Shown here: one piece after another, positions 1 to 6,316 of the stretch
How the letters are laid out: each line of letters starts with the position of its first letter
Position numbering within the stretch: the stretch's first letter is position 1
Source: Fibrobacteres bacterium CG2_30_45_31
GTDB lineage: Bacteria > Fibrobacterota > Fibrobacteria > Fibrobacterales > Fibrobacteraceae
Reading direction: 5' to 3'
Assembly: GCA_001873075.1 (NCBI GenBank)
Contig: MNYL01000037.1
Span: forward strand, 1 to 7,901
Length of the DNA stretch: 7,901 nucleotides
Notes under the pieces: model-generated
Told to the model about the DNA's origin: nothing
Databases searched by the model: none
Seen by the model: only the letters and a program-made list of their open reading frames with translations
Translations under genes and position numbers: made by a program

Positions 1-428
1 TGTTCAATAATACGGCCATTGCGACGAACAGAAACTACCAATTTTTCGGAAAGAGCATTAACGCAACTAACGCCCACACCATGTAAGCCCGCCGAAACTT
101 TATAAGAAGAATTGTTGAATTTACCACCGGCATGGAGCTTGGTCATCACCACCTGAATGGTACCGACGCCTTCTTTGGGGTGAATATCAGTAGGAATCCC
201 TCGGCCATTATCGACAACACGAATTCCATTATTGGGGAGAATGGCAATTTCGATGTGGGTACAGAATCCAGCAAGAGCTTCATCTACCGAGTTGTCCACC
301 ACTTCCCACACCAGGTGGTGTAGGCCTCTGCCGTCGGTGGAGCCGATATACATGGCTGGGCGCACACGAACGGCTTCAAGTCCCTCAAGAACGGTAATGC
401 TAGATCCACTGTATTCTTCTTCGGCCAT
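1..428 (-). CDS. gyrB: DNA gyrase subunit B, N-terminal part (cut by window edge)
   Basis: This is the ATPase subunit of DNA gyrase, which with GyrA introduces negative supercoils into cytoplasmic DNA. Only the first 142 residues are present; the reading frame is open to base 1. Seen: the GHKL ATPase fold begins with SSITVLEGLEAVR (9-21) and RPAMYIG (23-29). E42 in WEVVDNSVDEAL is at the position of the catalytic Glu of E. coli GyrB, followed by N46 and D49. DNGRGIP (73-79) carries the ATP-contacting Asp and Gly, and LHAGGKF and GLHGVGVS follow as in the family. The ATG at 428 is preceded by GAGG with 4 nt spacing. A25 replaces the usual Gly of RPGMYIG. The gene lies 34 nt after dciA and is probably the fourth gene of the ctpA-mlaE-dciA-gyrB unit. 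Identity is secure; ParE is a weaker alternative because the start and spacing match GyrB closely. Confidence 0.96.
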   Translation of the reverse strand, partial: MAEEEYSGSSITVLEGLEAVRVRPAMYIGSTDGRGLHHLVWEVVDNSVDEALAGFCTHIEIAILPNNGIRVVDNGRGIPTDIHPKEGVGTIQVVMTKLHAGGKFNNSSYKVSAGLHGVGVSCVNALSEKLVVSVRRNGRIIE

Positions 429-462
429 AATTCCTCAGTTACTAAAAAAGAAAAGTCGCAAC

Positions 463-768
463 TTATATAAATCGAACGCTCTTAACGGCGGCTTTGTCTA
501 AGAGAGTATTGCACCGATCAATAATAGCTTTTTTTTGGTACTCCAACTCATTTTTCCAAGCTGCATTGGAGGCTTTTAAGATTAATACGGAGTCCTTTAG
601 ATCTATAAGTTTTACGCGCTTCGCAAGGCTTTCCCCTAGGATGCTCTCGAATTGTTCAGAGAGGGTAAAAAAGTCCATTTTGGGGGCTAAAGCAGAGCCT
701 TTAAAAAAGCGTTCCAAGAGGATAGAAACATCCGTTGGCCTTGGGGCATTACGACGAGAAATGGACAT
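463..768 (-). CDS. dciA: DciA-like DUF721 protein, probable replicative helicase loader
   Basis: This is a 101-residue protein of the DUF721/DciA type. Known for the family: DciA binds the replicative helicase DnaB and helps load it in bacteria that lack DnaC or DnaI. Seen: a basic N-terminus (ISRRNAPRP), a helix around 15-25, then the DUF721 core from about 36 to 95. In the core, FESILGESLAKRV takes the place of the usual W..ivG..la motif, VLILKASNAAWKNEL matches the 'L.V...s..Wa.eL' strand-helix, and a helix ends in CNTLLDKAAVKSVRFI. The tryptophan normally seen in the first motif is Phe here. The ATG at 768 is 5 nt after the mlaE stop and has no good Shine-Dalgarno site, so translation is probably coupled. 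Location next to gyrB is typical of this family. The family call is strong from pattern and context; the helicase-loading role is transferred from the family. Confidence 0.82.
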   Translation of the reverse strand: MSISRRNAPRPTDVSILLERFFKGSALAPKMDFFTLSEQFESILGESLAKRVKLIDLKDSVLILKASNAAWKNELEYQKKAIIDRCNTLLDKAAVKSVRFI

Positions 769-773
769 AGAAA

Positions 774-1568
774 TTAAACCAGCAAAAGCTTGGAGAGAAT
801 AAATCCACCAATGAGAATACTCGTCATGCCGGCCACCACCGTGGCTTTGGTACTTTTGCCCACTCCTTCGGCACCATTATGGGTTGTGTAGCCGAAGAAA
901 CACGCATAACTAGCGATAAAGTAACCGTAAAGAACAGCCTTAATAAGGCCCACCACAAAGTCCCAATCTTGATAGAACATCCGAACGCCATAAAAGAAGA
1001 CGTGCCAAGAGACTTCTTTGTAAAGAAAAGCGACTACAAAGCCACCGAGAATGCCCACAAAAATACTGATAATGGTAAGAATGGGAAGCATGATCACATT
1101 TGCAATCAGACGAGGGGCAAGCAAATATTTGAATGGGTTTAATCCCAAAACTTTGTAAGCATCCAACTGTCCCGTCACTGCCATGGTGCCTAATTCAGAA
1201 CACATAGAGGCACCGACACGACCAGCAAGAACCATTGCGGTTAAAATAGGACAGAGCTCAACCATCACTGATTTCCCGACCGCCATACCTACGAAAACCA
1301 ATGGAATCATATCCGCAAATTGATAGCAAAGTTGCCAAGCCATAATGGCCCCCGTAGCAACCGATGCGGCAAAAACCACAGGAATACTGGTGACTCCCAT
1401 GAGGTACATCTGTTCAATAGTCGTGTGAAGATTTTTAAAAGACCCAGGAATGTTTTTAAATAATTCCCACATAAATGTGATGTAGTTCAATACCACTTGG
1501 AAAAACTTGCGGACATAATGTCCCAAGCTTTCCGCAGCAGTATCGATCAGATGAACTACAAGCGTCAT
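774..1568 (-). CDS. mlaE: MlaE-family ABC transporter permease (lipid transport)
   Basis: This is a 264-residue inner-membrane permease of the MlaE/YrbE family. In the Mla-type system it pairs with the ATPase MlaF and the MCE protein MlaD to move phospholipids between inner and outer membranes. Seen: an amphipathic N-terminal region (1-50), hydrophobic segments around 60-80, 86-103, 155-183, 203-228 and 243-263, and the family signature at 104-137: EL.PILTAMVLAGRVGAS then SELGTMAVTGQLDA. The C-terminal GAEGVGKSTKATVV (232-245) is also characteristic. I place the start at ATG 1568 rather than TTG 1571, because AGGA then lies 6 nt upstream. That AGGA overlaps the TAG stop of ctpA, and the gap is only 8 nt. 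No MlaF, MlaD or MlaC gene is visible beside it; its partners must lie elsewhere. The family call is strong, while the transported lipid and direction are not shown by sequence. Confidence 0.9.
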   Translation of the reverse strand: MTLVVHLIDTAAESLGHYVRKFFQVVLNYITFMWELFKNIPGSFKNLHTTIEQMYLMGVTSIPVVFAASVATGAIMAWQLCYQFADMIPLVFVGMAVGKSVMVELCPILTAMVLAGRVGASMCSELGTMAVTGQLDAYKVLGLNPFKYLLAPRLIANVIMLPILTIISIFVGILGGFVVAFLYKEVSWHVFFYGVRMFYQDWDFVVGLIKAVLYGYFIASYACFFGYTTHNGAEGVGKSTKATVVAGMTSILIGGFILSKLLLV

Positions 1569-1580
1569 CAAGAGTCCTAT
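1569..1580 (-). promoter_or_regulatory. Shine-Dalgarno site of mlaE overlapping the ctpA stop
   Basis: Read on the minus strand, the ctpA stop TAG is the start of TAGGACTCTTGATG. The AGGA inside it sits 6 nt before ATG 1568 but only 3 nt before TTG 1571. This favours ATG as the mlaE start and suggests that ribosomes finishing ctpA restart on mlaE. Confidence 0.6.
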
Positions 1581-3370
1581 TTCTTCTTGGTCTTTGCATT
1601 ACCATTCGAATTCTTGGTGGGCGCACTGATCGCTTTTTTATAAAGCTTCGTATCGGAAAGGTATTTAATCGCTTCGTTAACCTGATCATCAGACTTCAGA
1701 GTGAATGTCGTACTAACGGAATCTCCTGCGATGGCAGTCAACAATTCTCGTTTGATCCCATCCATGATGTACTTCTTATTCTCTTCGAATTGGGCGTCAC
1801 GACGGCTTTCAAGAGCGGATTTCATTTCTTTGATGCGGCGCGCGAGTAAAGTATCGGCGATCGTTTTTGAAGAATCACCCATATAATTTTGTTCTTTGAG
1901 AATCGCATCTTCAAGAATGTCTGTGGTGGCAAGAGCGTTGCTTTTCACTTTTGTGAAATTTGTGTCCTTGTTACAAAAAGCCTTAAACTGCTTGAATAGA
2001 GAATCGGGAACTTCCCAATTGAGGTCGATCTTTGCGCCCGAGGCTTCTAACGAAGGCCGGATTTTCACCGCAAATTTGAAATACATGGCCATACGTTCCT
2101 GGACTTGGACGACCCAAGGGAGCGGGGAAAGCTCAATATCAATGTCCGGGGTAATACCACCTCTACCAAACATTTTACGGCCAGCGTTGGTTACAAAAGT
2201 ATCAACAACCGTTGTATCCTTTTTAAGAGAGTCTGCTTCTTCAGATTCTTCGTTTTCGCGAAGAGTAAGTCCCTTAATCCCGTTCTCCGGTTTGTTGATA
2301 CAACGACCGAAAGGTAAGTAGTAGAATGCGGTGGTTAGTTTAAGTGCGTGACCTTGATTGTCCAAAGGGAAAATCGTTTGCACAGAACCTTTACCAAAAG
2401 AAGTCTTTCCAATAATTAAACCGCGGTCCCAGTCCTGGATGGCGCCAGCTACAATTTCAGAAGCGCTCGCGGACCCTTGGTTCACGAGGACTACCAGGGG
2501 AACATTGGGGGAAAGAATACCATCGCGACGGGCGTGGCTTTCTGTTTTTTGTGTACGGCCACGAGTACTCACAATGACGTTGCCTTTCTTCAAGAAGAGC
2601 TCGCCGATTTCAATCGCTTGATTTAAGAGTCCACCAGGATTGTAACGTAAATCAATAATCAGTTCTTTCATGCCTTGCGCTTGCAATTTGCGAATAGCGT
2701 CTTCGACATCATTTGTGGTTTTGAGAGAGAAGGACGCGATCTTAATATAACCGATATCTTTGGTGAGCATTCCACTAAAGGGGACTGCGTGAACAACGAT
2801 TTTTGCACGGGTAATGGTGAAATCCATGAGCTCTGCCACACCCTCGCGTTCAATGGCAACAGTAACATCGGTACCTACTTTGCCGCGCAGTTTGCTTACT
2901 GCTTCGTCCGAAGTGATTCCCTTTGTGTCTTTGCCATCGATTTTCATAATGCGATCACCCGCGCGAATACCGAGGTTGAAGGCGGGGGTTCCTGTCATCG
3001 GTGAAATCACTGTCAGAATATTATCGCGGATGCTGATGGTGATACCAACGCCGCCGAATTCCCCATCCGTCGAAACCTTCAAATCTTCGTAGTCTTTCGG
3101 CCCATAAACAGCCGTGTGAGGATCCAGAATATTGCGAATCCCTTGTACAGCCGCTTCTGAAAGTTCTGCGGGGTCCACATCTTCCACATACTTGATGTTT
3201 ACTTCGGAAAGCACTTTATTGAGGCGAGAGAGTTCTTCGTAGAAATCTGCAGGAGGGTCATTTTTTTTTGTCGCCGTAGCAAAGGCTAATCCACAGACTA
3301 ATCCACAGACAATCCCTATAATGCTAAGGGTGCGAATAAAAGTACGAGAAAAAGGCAAAAATTTTTTCAT
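1577..3370 (-). CDS. ctpA: S41 carboxy-terminal processing protease with PDZ domain
   Basis: This 597-residue periplasmic serine protease cleaves near the C-termini of exported proteins. Seen: a signal peptide or anchor (KK at 2-3, hydrophobic core about 15-31, possible cleavage after AFA), and an N-terminal helical region with DPHTAVYGPKDYEDL. A PDZ domain follows at about 97-185 (EFGGVGI, then LGIRAGDRIMKIDG), and the S41 catalytic domain spans about 200-360. NQGSASASEIVAGA gives nucleophile S302, GKTSFGKGSVQ gives lysine K327 and Gln Q331; the 25-residue Ser-Lys spacing fits the family. GRKMFGRGGITPDI (398-410) resembles Bacteroidetes/Fibrobacter members. PFGR replaces the usual PSGR at 353-356. 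Residues about 415-597 form a long charged extension with a Lys-rich tail. The ATG at 3370 lacks a clear Shine-Dalgarno site, but the basic signal peptide fixes it. It is the first gene of the ctpA-mlaE-dciA-gyrB unit. Substrates are unknown. Confidence 0.93.
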   Translation of the reverse strand: MKKFLPFSRTFIRTLSIIGIVCGLVCGLAFATATKKNDPPADFYEELSRLNKVLSEVNIKYVEDVDPAELSEAAVQGIRNILDPHTAVYGPKDYEDLKVSTDGEFGGVGITISIRDNILTVISPMTGTPAFNLGIRAGDRIMKIDGKDTKGITSDEAVSKLRGKVGTDVTVAIEREGVAELMDFTITRAKIVVHAVPFSGMLTKDIGYIKIASFSLKTTNDVEDAIRKLQAQGMKELIIDLRYNPGGLLNQAIEIGELFLKKGNVIVSTRGRTQKTESHARRDGILSPNVPLVVLVNQGSASASEIVAGAIQDWDRGLIIGKTSFGKGSVQTIFPLDNQGHALKLTTAFYYLPFGRCINKPENGIKGLTLRENEESEEADSLKKDTTVVDTFVTNAGRKMFGRGGITPDIDIELSPLPWVVQVQERMAMYFKFAVKIRPSLEASGAKIDLNWEVPDSLFKQFKAFCNKDTNFTKVKSNALATTDILEDAILKEQNYMGDSSKTIADTLLARRIKEMKSALESRRDAQFEENKKYIMDGIKRELLTAIAGDSVSTTFTLKSDDQVNEAIKYLSDTKLYKKAISAPTKNSNGNAKTKKK

Positions 3371-3416
3371 AGAGAGAAAAATACAATTTCCTGTTGGTCG
3401 CGCGGGCGAAAAAAGG

Positions 3417-3447
3417 AAAAAACCCGGCTTTTTGAGCCGGGTTTTTA
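3417..3447 (-). terminator. Rho-independent terminator after the sigma-factor gene
   Basis: A 7-bp GC-rich stem, CCCGGCT (3423-3429) pairing with AGCCGGG (3435-3441), has a 5-nt loop. It is flanked by six A (3417-3422) and five T (3442-3446), so a U tract follows the hairpin when read on either strand. It lies about 36 bp past the sigma stop and 46 bp before the ctpA start. It should end sigma transcripts and insulate ctpA, unless readthrough feeds the ctpA unit. Confidence 0.88.
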
Positions 3448-3482
3448 GGATTCTAGGAGAGAGAGAAAAAAAAGGTCACAAA

Positions 3483-4310
3483 TCAGGCCGCATGGCCGAT
3501 AATTCTACCTACTTCTGAGGTGCGAAGCTTTGCTAATGCGTTTTCTTTTACCTGGCGTACGCGTTCTTTCGAAAGGCCCACCATGGTCCCGATTTCTTTA
3601 AGATTTAAGTCCGCATCTACATCAAGTCCGTAATAGAGTCCAATGACTTTATTTTCTTGATCGGTGAGACTTTCTTGAAGGAGGTTCGCTATTTTTTGCG
3701 TTTGATTTTTTTGCAAAGCTAGCGCATCGGAACGTTCACCACTATCAGCAATACAATCGCCCAATGTCATTTCGCCGTCTTCGCTTACCGGGGAGTCGAG
3801 GGATGCCGCGCGGTTTCCCATCATCAAAATATTTTCAATCGCTTTCCCTTTATAACGGCTTGCTTCAGAGAGGCTTTCGGGGTCAATGGTCATTTGTCCG
3901 CCCACAACCTGGCGAGTCTTGGAACCTAAACGATTAAATCTGCGGAGGACCAATTCCTTTTCTGCACTAATGCGTACTAAACGAGCCTTCTCGGAAATAG
4001 CGCGGGTGATGTTCTGGCGAATCCACCATACGGCATAGCTAATAAACTTGATTTTCTGATTCGGATCAAAACGTTTGGCCGCTTCAATAAGCCCCATGTT
4101 TCCTTCGTTGATGAGTTCACTCACATCAAGCCCTTGGCCTTTATAAAGGTTCGCTATGTTCACCACGAATTTCAGGTTGGATTTAACCAAAAGGTTAAGC
4201 GCAATGCGGTCCCCTTTGGAAGAGCGCTCAATAAGCATTTTTTCTTGTTCACGGGAGAGGAGCGGATATTTGGCAATGTCATTAAGGTATTGGAAATAAA
4301 TCGAACTCAT
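3483..4310 (-). CDS. rpoD: Sigma-70 factor, RpoD/SigA type without region 1.1
   Basis: This 275-residue RNA polymerase sigma subunit directs promoter recognition. Seen: region 1.2 (about 2-34, YLNDIAKYPLLSREQE), region 2 (38-108) with NLKFVVNIA, LINEGNMGLIEAAKRFD and KFISYAVWWIRQNITRAISEKARLVRI for -10 recognition and melting. Region 3 is about 115-190 (ASLDSPVSEDGEMTLGDCI), and region 4 is about 210-265 with the -35 helix-turn-helix NLKEIGTMVGLSKERVRQVKENALAKLR. Region 1.1 and the large insertion between 1.2 and 2 are absent. This resembles the short primary sigma of Bacteroidetes and Chlorobi (about 280-290 residues). I start it at ATG 4310 because the upstream GTG at 4316 lies inside a strong Shine-Dalgarno site. 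A group 2 alternative sigma is possible; only a check for a second RpoD gene would decide. It is monocistronic and diverges from a histidine kinase gene. Confidence 0.85.
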   Translation of the reverse strand: MSSIYFQYLNDIAKYPLLSREQEKMLIERSSKGDRIALNLLVKSNLKFVVNIANLYKGQGLDVSELINEGNMGLIEAAKRFDPNQKIKFISYAVWWIRQNITRAISEKARLVRISAEKELVLRRFNRLGSKTRQVVGGQMTIDPESLSEASRYKGKAIENILMMGNRAASLDSPVSEDGEMTLGDCIADSGERSDALALQKNQTQKIANLLQESLTDQENKVIGLYYGLDVDADLNLKEIGTMVGLSKERVRQVKENALAKLRTSEVGRIIGHAA

Positions 4311-4320
4311 GATCACCTCG
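4311..4320 (-). promoter_or_regulatory. Strong Shine-Dalgarno site of the sigma-factor gene
   Basis: On the minus strand the bases before ATG 4310 read CGAGGTGATC, a near-complete complement of the usual 16S rRNA 3' tail. An in-frame GTG (4316-4314) lies inside this site and could be miscalled as the start, adding Met-Ile. The ATG is the better choice. Confidence 0.7.
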
Positions 4321-4492
4321 TTTACGTTAGTCTTGTTAATCGGTTACAGAATGAAATCTATTTCCAGAACCAAAGTCAAGTGTCAGAGAGAGAACCTCGG
4401 GACGCAAAAGTTGTATCGGTCTTTTGTCGGAGAATATGTGGGTTTTGTCAAAATTGTGTCATAGGGGCCTTTTTTGGGGCTATATTAAGGTT

Positions 4493-5674
4493 ATGACTAA
4501 AGATATTGCGCACAAAAGCAAGCCGAGCAAGCCAACCTTCGGATTCGAAGACAAAAGACTACATGCTTTTCTGCATGAATATGAACTTATTAATTTGGAT
4601 AAGTTTGGAATATTCACCAAACCAATTCCGAGTTTTGTGCCTGCATTGCTTGCGTGGATCTTTTTCTTGGTTTTTCCCCTGATTTTACTTATCGATTGGA
4701 AATCAAGGCCTGTAGAAATTGTAGGTGATGATATCGTGCGTCTGTATCTTCCGATTTTTTTCGCTGCGATTATCTTTGGCATGAATCAGCGTTTCTTAAT
4801 TGTGAAACTCTTTTTTAGGCGAAAAATTAAGTCTTATATCGGGGCCAATTTATTGTTGATTATTTTCATTATAGGGCTTCGGGAATTAATACTTAATATA
4901 TTACTTCAATCTCCTAATGGCAGTCTCTATTCTATATATATCAAGGGCGAGGCGGGATATCGGCTTGGAACTATTATTCTTTCAATTGTTGCTTTTCTGC
5001 TTTTTACCTTGATTATTTGTCTTCTGAATATTTCGTTCCGTGTGAGCGCGAATCATACGCGTTTTGCCTATTGGGTACGGCAGAAGCAAAATGAAATTTT
5101 GCAATCGGATCTTGCTTTTTTAAAAATGCAATTGAGTCCTCATTTTCTCTTTAATACCCTGAATAACATTGCAGCACTGATGGATATCGATGTAAAAAAA
5201 GCGCAGAATGGAATTTTGCAGATTTCCTCTTTGTTGCGGACGATTCTTTATGAAACCAAGGACGATATGATTTCGCTGAAGTCCGAGGTGATGATTCTTG
5301 AAAAATATATTGAACTCGAAAAATTGCGTTTTGGTTCTAATGTGAATTGCCAGATAGAAGTTTCTCTAGAAAATGATCAAATAGAGATCGTCCCTCTTTT
5401 ACTGATGCCTTTAGTGGAAAATGCAGTAAAACATGGTGTGCACCCTATTCACCCCAGTAAAATTTTCATTCGTATTGAAGAAAAAAATAGGCATTTACTG
5501 TGCCGCGTTGAAAATTCAATGTTTCCGAGAAAAAACAGTCCAGGAAACGTGGGTGGCATAGGTTTATCCAATATGCAAAAAAGACTGGACTGCTTTTATC
5601 CGAATCGTTATAAATACAAAATTGCTCGCGAAGGTGAAATGTATTTTTCTTCTCTGGAAATCGATTTGTCGTGA
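4493..5674 (+). CDS. LytS/YehU-type membrane sensor histidine kinase, orphan
   Basis: This is a 393-residue integral-membrane histidine kinase of the His_kinase (PF06580) class. Members autophosphorylate on His and usually signal to a LytTR-domain regulator. Seen: a hydrophilic N-terminus (1-45), four hydrophobic segments at about 47-68, 82-98, 114-137 and 157-181, then a short linker. The phosphoacceptor motif QLSPHFLFNTLNNIAALM has H217. The N box PLVENAVKHGV has N310, and the G box is GGIGLSNMQKRL (354-365). No extracytoplasmic sensor domain is evident, so the signal is probably sensed in or near the membrane. ATG 4493 is preferred, with AAGG just upstream, although its 2-nt spacing is poor; an in-frame ATG at 4436 or TTG at 4424 would add 19 or 23 unconvincing residues. 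No response regulator is present: sigma diverges on the left and rplT converges on the right. Class is secure; partner and signal unknown. Confidence 0.88.
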   Translation: MTKDIAHKSKPSKPTFGFEDKRLHAFLHEYELINLDKFGIFTKPIPSFVPALLAWIFFLVFPLILLIDWKSRPVEIVGDDIVRLYLPIFFAAIIFGMNQRFLIVKLFFRRKIKSYIGANLLLIIFIIGLRELILNILLQSPNGSLYSIYIKGEAGYRLGTIILSIVAFLLFTLIICLLNISFRVSANHTRFAYWVRQKQNEILQSDLAFLKMQLSPHFLFNTLNNIAALMDIDVKKAQNGILQISSLLRTILYETKDDMISLKSEVMILEKYIELEKLRFGSNVNCQIEVSLENDQIEIVPLLLMPLVENAVKHGVHPIHPSKIFIRIEEKNRHLLCRVENSMFPRKNSPGNVGGIGLSNMQKRLDCFYPNRYKYKIAREGEMYFSSLEIDLS

Positions 5675-5684
5675 GAGAGAAAAC

Positions 5685-5719
5685 AAAAACACCCCGACTT
5701 TGAAAGCCGGGGTGTTTTT
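5685..5719. terminator. Bidirectional terminator between the kinase gene and rplT
   Basis: The hairpin has an outer stem ACACCCCG (5689-5696) pairing with CGGGGTGT (5708-5715). An A/C mismatch separates it from the inner stem CTT/AAG, with a TGA loop. A run of A at 5685-5689 and T at 5715-5720 flank it, so a U tract follows the hairpin on either strand. It lies between two convergent genes, 11 bp after the kinase stop and 16 bp after the rplT stop, and should end both transcripts. Confidence 0.88.
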
Positions 5720-5734
5720 TAATCAACCCTTGAT

Positions 5735-6088
5735 TTAGGCGGCAGCCTTCACTTGCTTGACGACGGCAGCAAATGCTTCCGGATCGGCAACGGCCAAATC
5801 AGCGAGAACTTTGCGGTTCATCTTGATGTTGGCTTTACTGAGCAAATGAATGAATTGGCTGTAGCTAACGCCATGTTCGCGGACTGCTGCGTTAAGGCGA
5901 GTGATCCACAATTTGCGGAAATCACCTTTCTTATCACGGCGGTGAGCGTAGGCGTATTGACCAGCATGAGCAACTGCGTCAATAGCAAGACGAATATTCG
6001 ACTTGCGACGACCGTAGTAGCCTTTAGCGGCCTTGAGGATGTTTTTACGACGTTCGCGAGAAGGAACTCTGGATTTTGAGCGTGGCAT
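5735..6088 (-). CDS. rplT: 50S ribosomal protein L20
   Basis: This 117-residue protein, the usual L20 length, binds 23S rRNA early in large-subunit assembly. Seen: a basic N-terminal extension (PRSKSRVPSRERRKNILKAA), the highly conserved KGYYGRRKSN at 22-31, then YAYAHRRDKKGDFRKLWITRLNAA and the globular end with NRKVLADLAV. The ATG at 6088 is preceded by AGGAG with 8 nt spacing. It is the last gene of infC-rpmI-rplT, 15 nt after rpmI. In several bacteria L20 represses this operon through mRNA pseudoknots. I could not identify such a structure here, and the 5' leader of the operon looks short. Confidence 0.98.
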   Translation of the reverse strand: MPRSKSRVPSRERRKNILKAAKGYYGRRKSNIRLAIDAVAHAGQYAYAHRRDKKGDFRKLWITRLNAAVREHGVSYSQFIHLLSKANIKMNRKVLADLAVADPEAFAAVVKQVKAAA

Positions 6089-6103
6089 ATCTTACTCTCC
6101 TTA

Positions 6104-6301
6104 TTATGCGATGACAAGCAAACGCTTGACATGATATAGGTCACATTTTTTAATGAGTCCGCCTTTGCGAAGATTGCGCTTGCGCTTGGTGCTCATCTTG
6201 GTAAGAATATGGCGCATTCCAGCGTGCTTAAACTTGACGTGGCCAGAGCCAGTCACGCGAAAGCGCTTCTTGGAACCGCTATGGGTTTTCATCTTAGGCA
6301 T
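6104..6301 (-). CDS. rpmI: 50S ribosomal protein L35
   Basis: This small, basic 65-residue large-subunit protein matches the normal L35 length. Seen: the N-terminal signature PKMKTHSGSKKRFRVTGSG, then KFKHAGMRHILTKMSTKRKRNLRK and a C-terminus ending YHVKRLLVIA. The ATG at 6301 follows a GAGGT Shine-Dalgarno site with about 4 nt spacing. The gene lies 15 nt after infC and 15 nt before rplT, so the three are almost certainly co-transcribed. The rpmI stop begins a TAATAAGGAGA sequence that contains the rplT ribosome binding site, so termination and restart are adjacent. Confidence 0.97.
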   Translation of the reverse strand: MPKMKTHSGSKKRFRVTGSGHVKFKHAGMRHILTKMSTKRKRNLRKGGLIKKCDLYHVKRLLVIA

Positions 6302-6316
6302 TTTTACCTCGTAGGT

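Noticed and set aside
494..802. A 102-residue plus-strand ORF
   Set aside because: It lies opposite dciA and the end of mlaE, which have family motifs; the translation has no recognisable features.
1896..2321. A 141-residue plus-strand ORF
   Set aside because: It is antisense to the ctpA 3' half, where the minus-strand frame is continuous with the catalytic domain. No motif is seen.
4424..4492. Upstream extension of the kinase to TTG 4424 or ATG 4436
   Set aside because: The extra residues look like translated spacer and no Shine-Dalgarno site supports them. ATG 4493 is preferred, with moderate certainty.
4134..4496. A 120-residue plus-strand ORF overlapping the sigma gene and the divergent spacer
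   Set aside because: Most of it is antisense to sigma regions 1.2-2 and it overlaps the kinase start in another frame. It has no ribosome site or family resemblance.
5818..6144. A 108-residue minus-strand ORF overlapping rplT and rpmI
   Set aside because: It is in a different frame across two certain ribosomal-protein genes.
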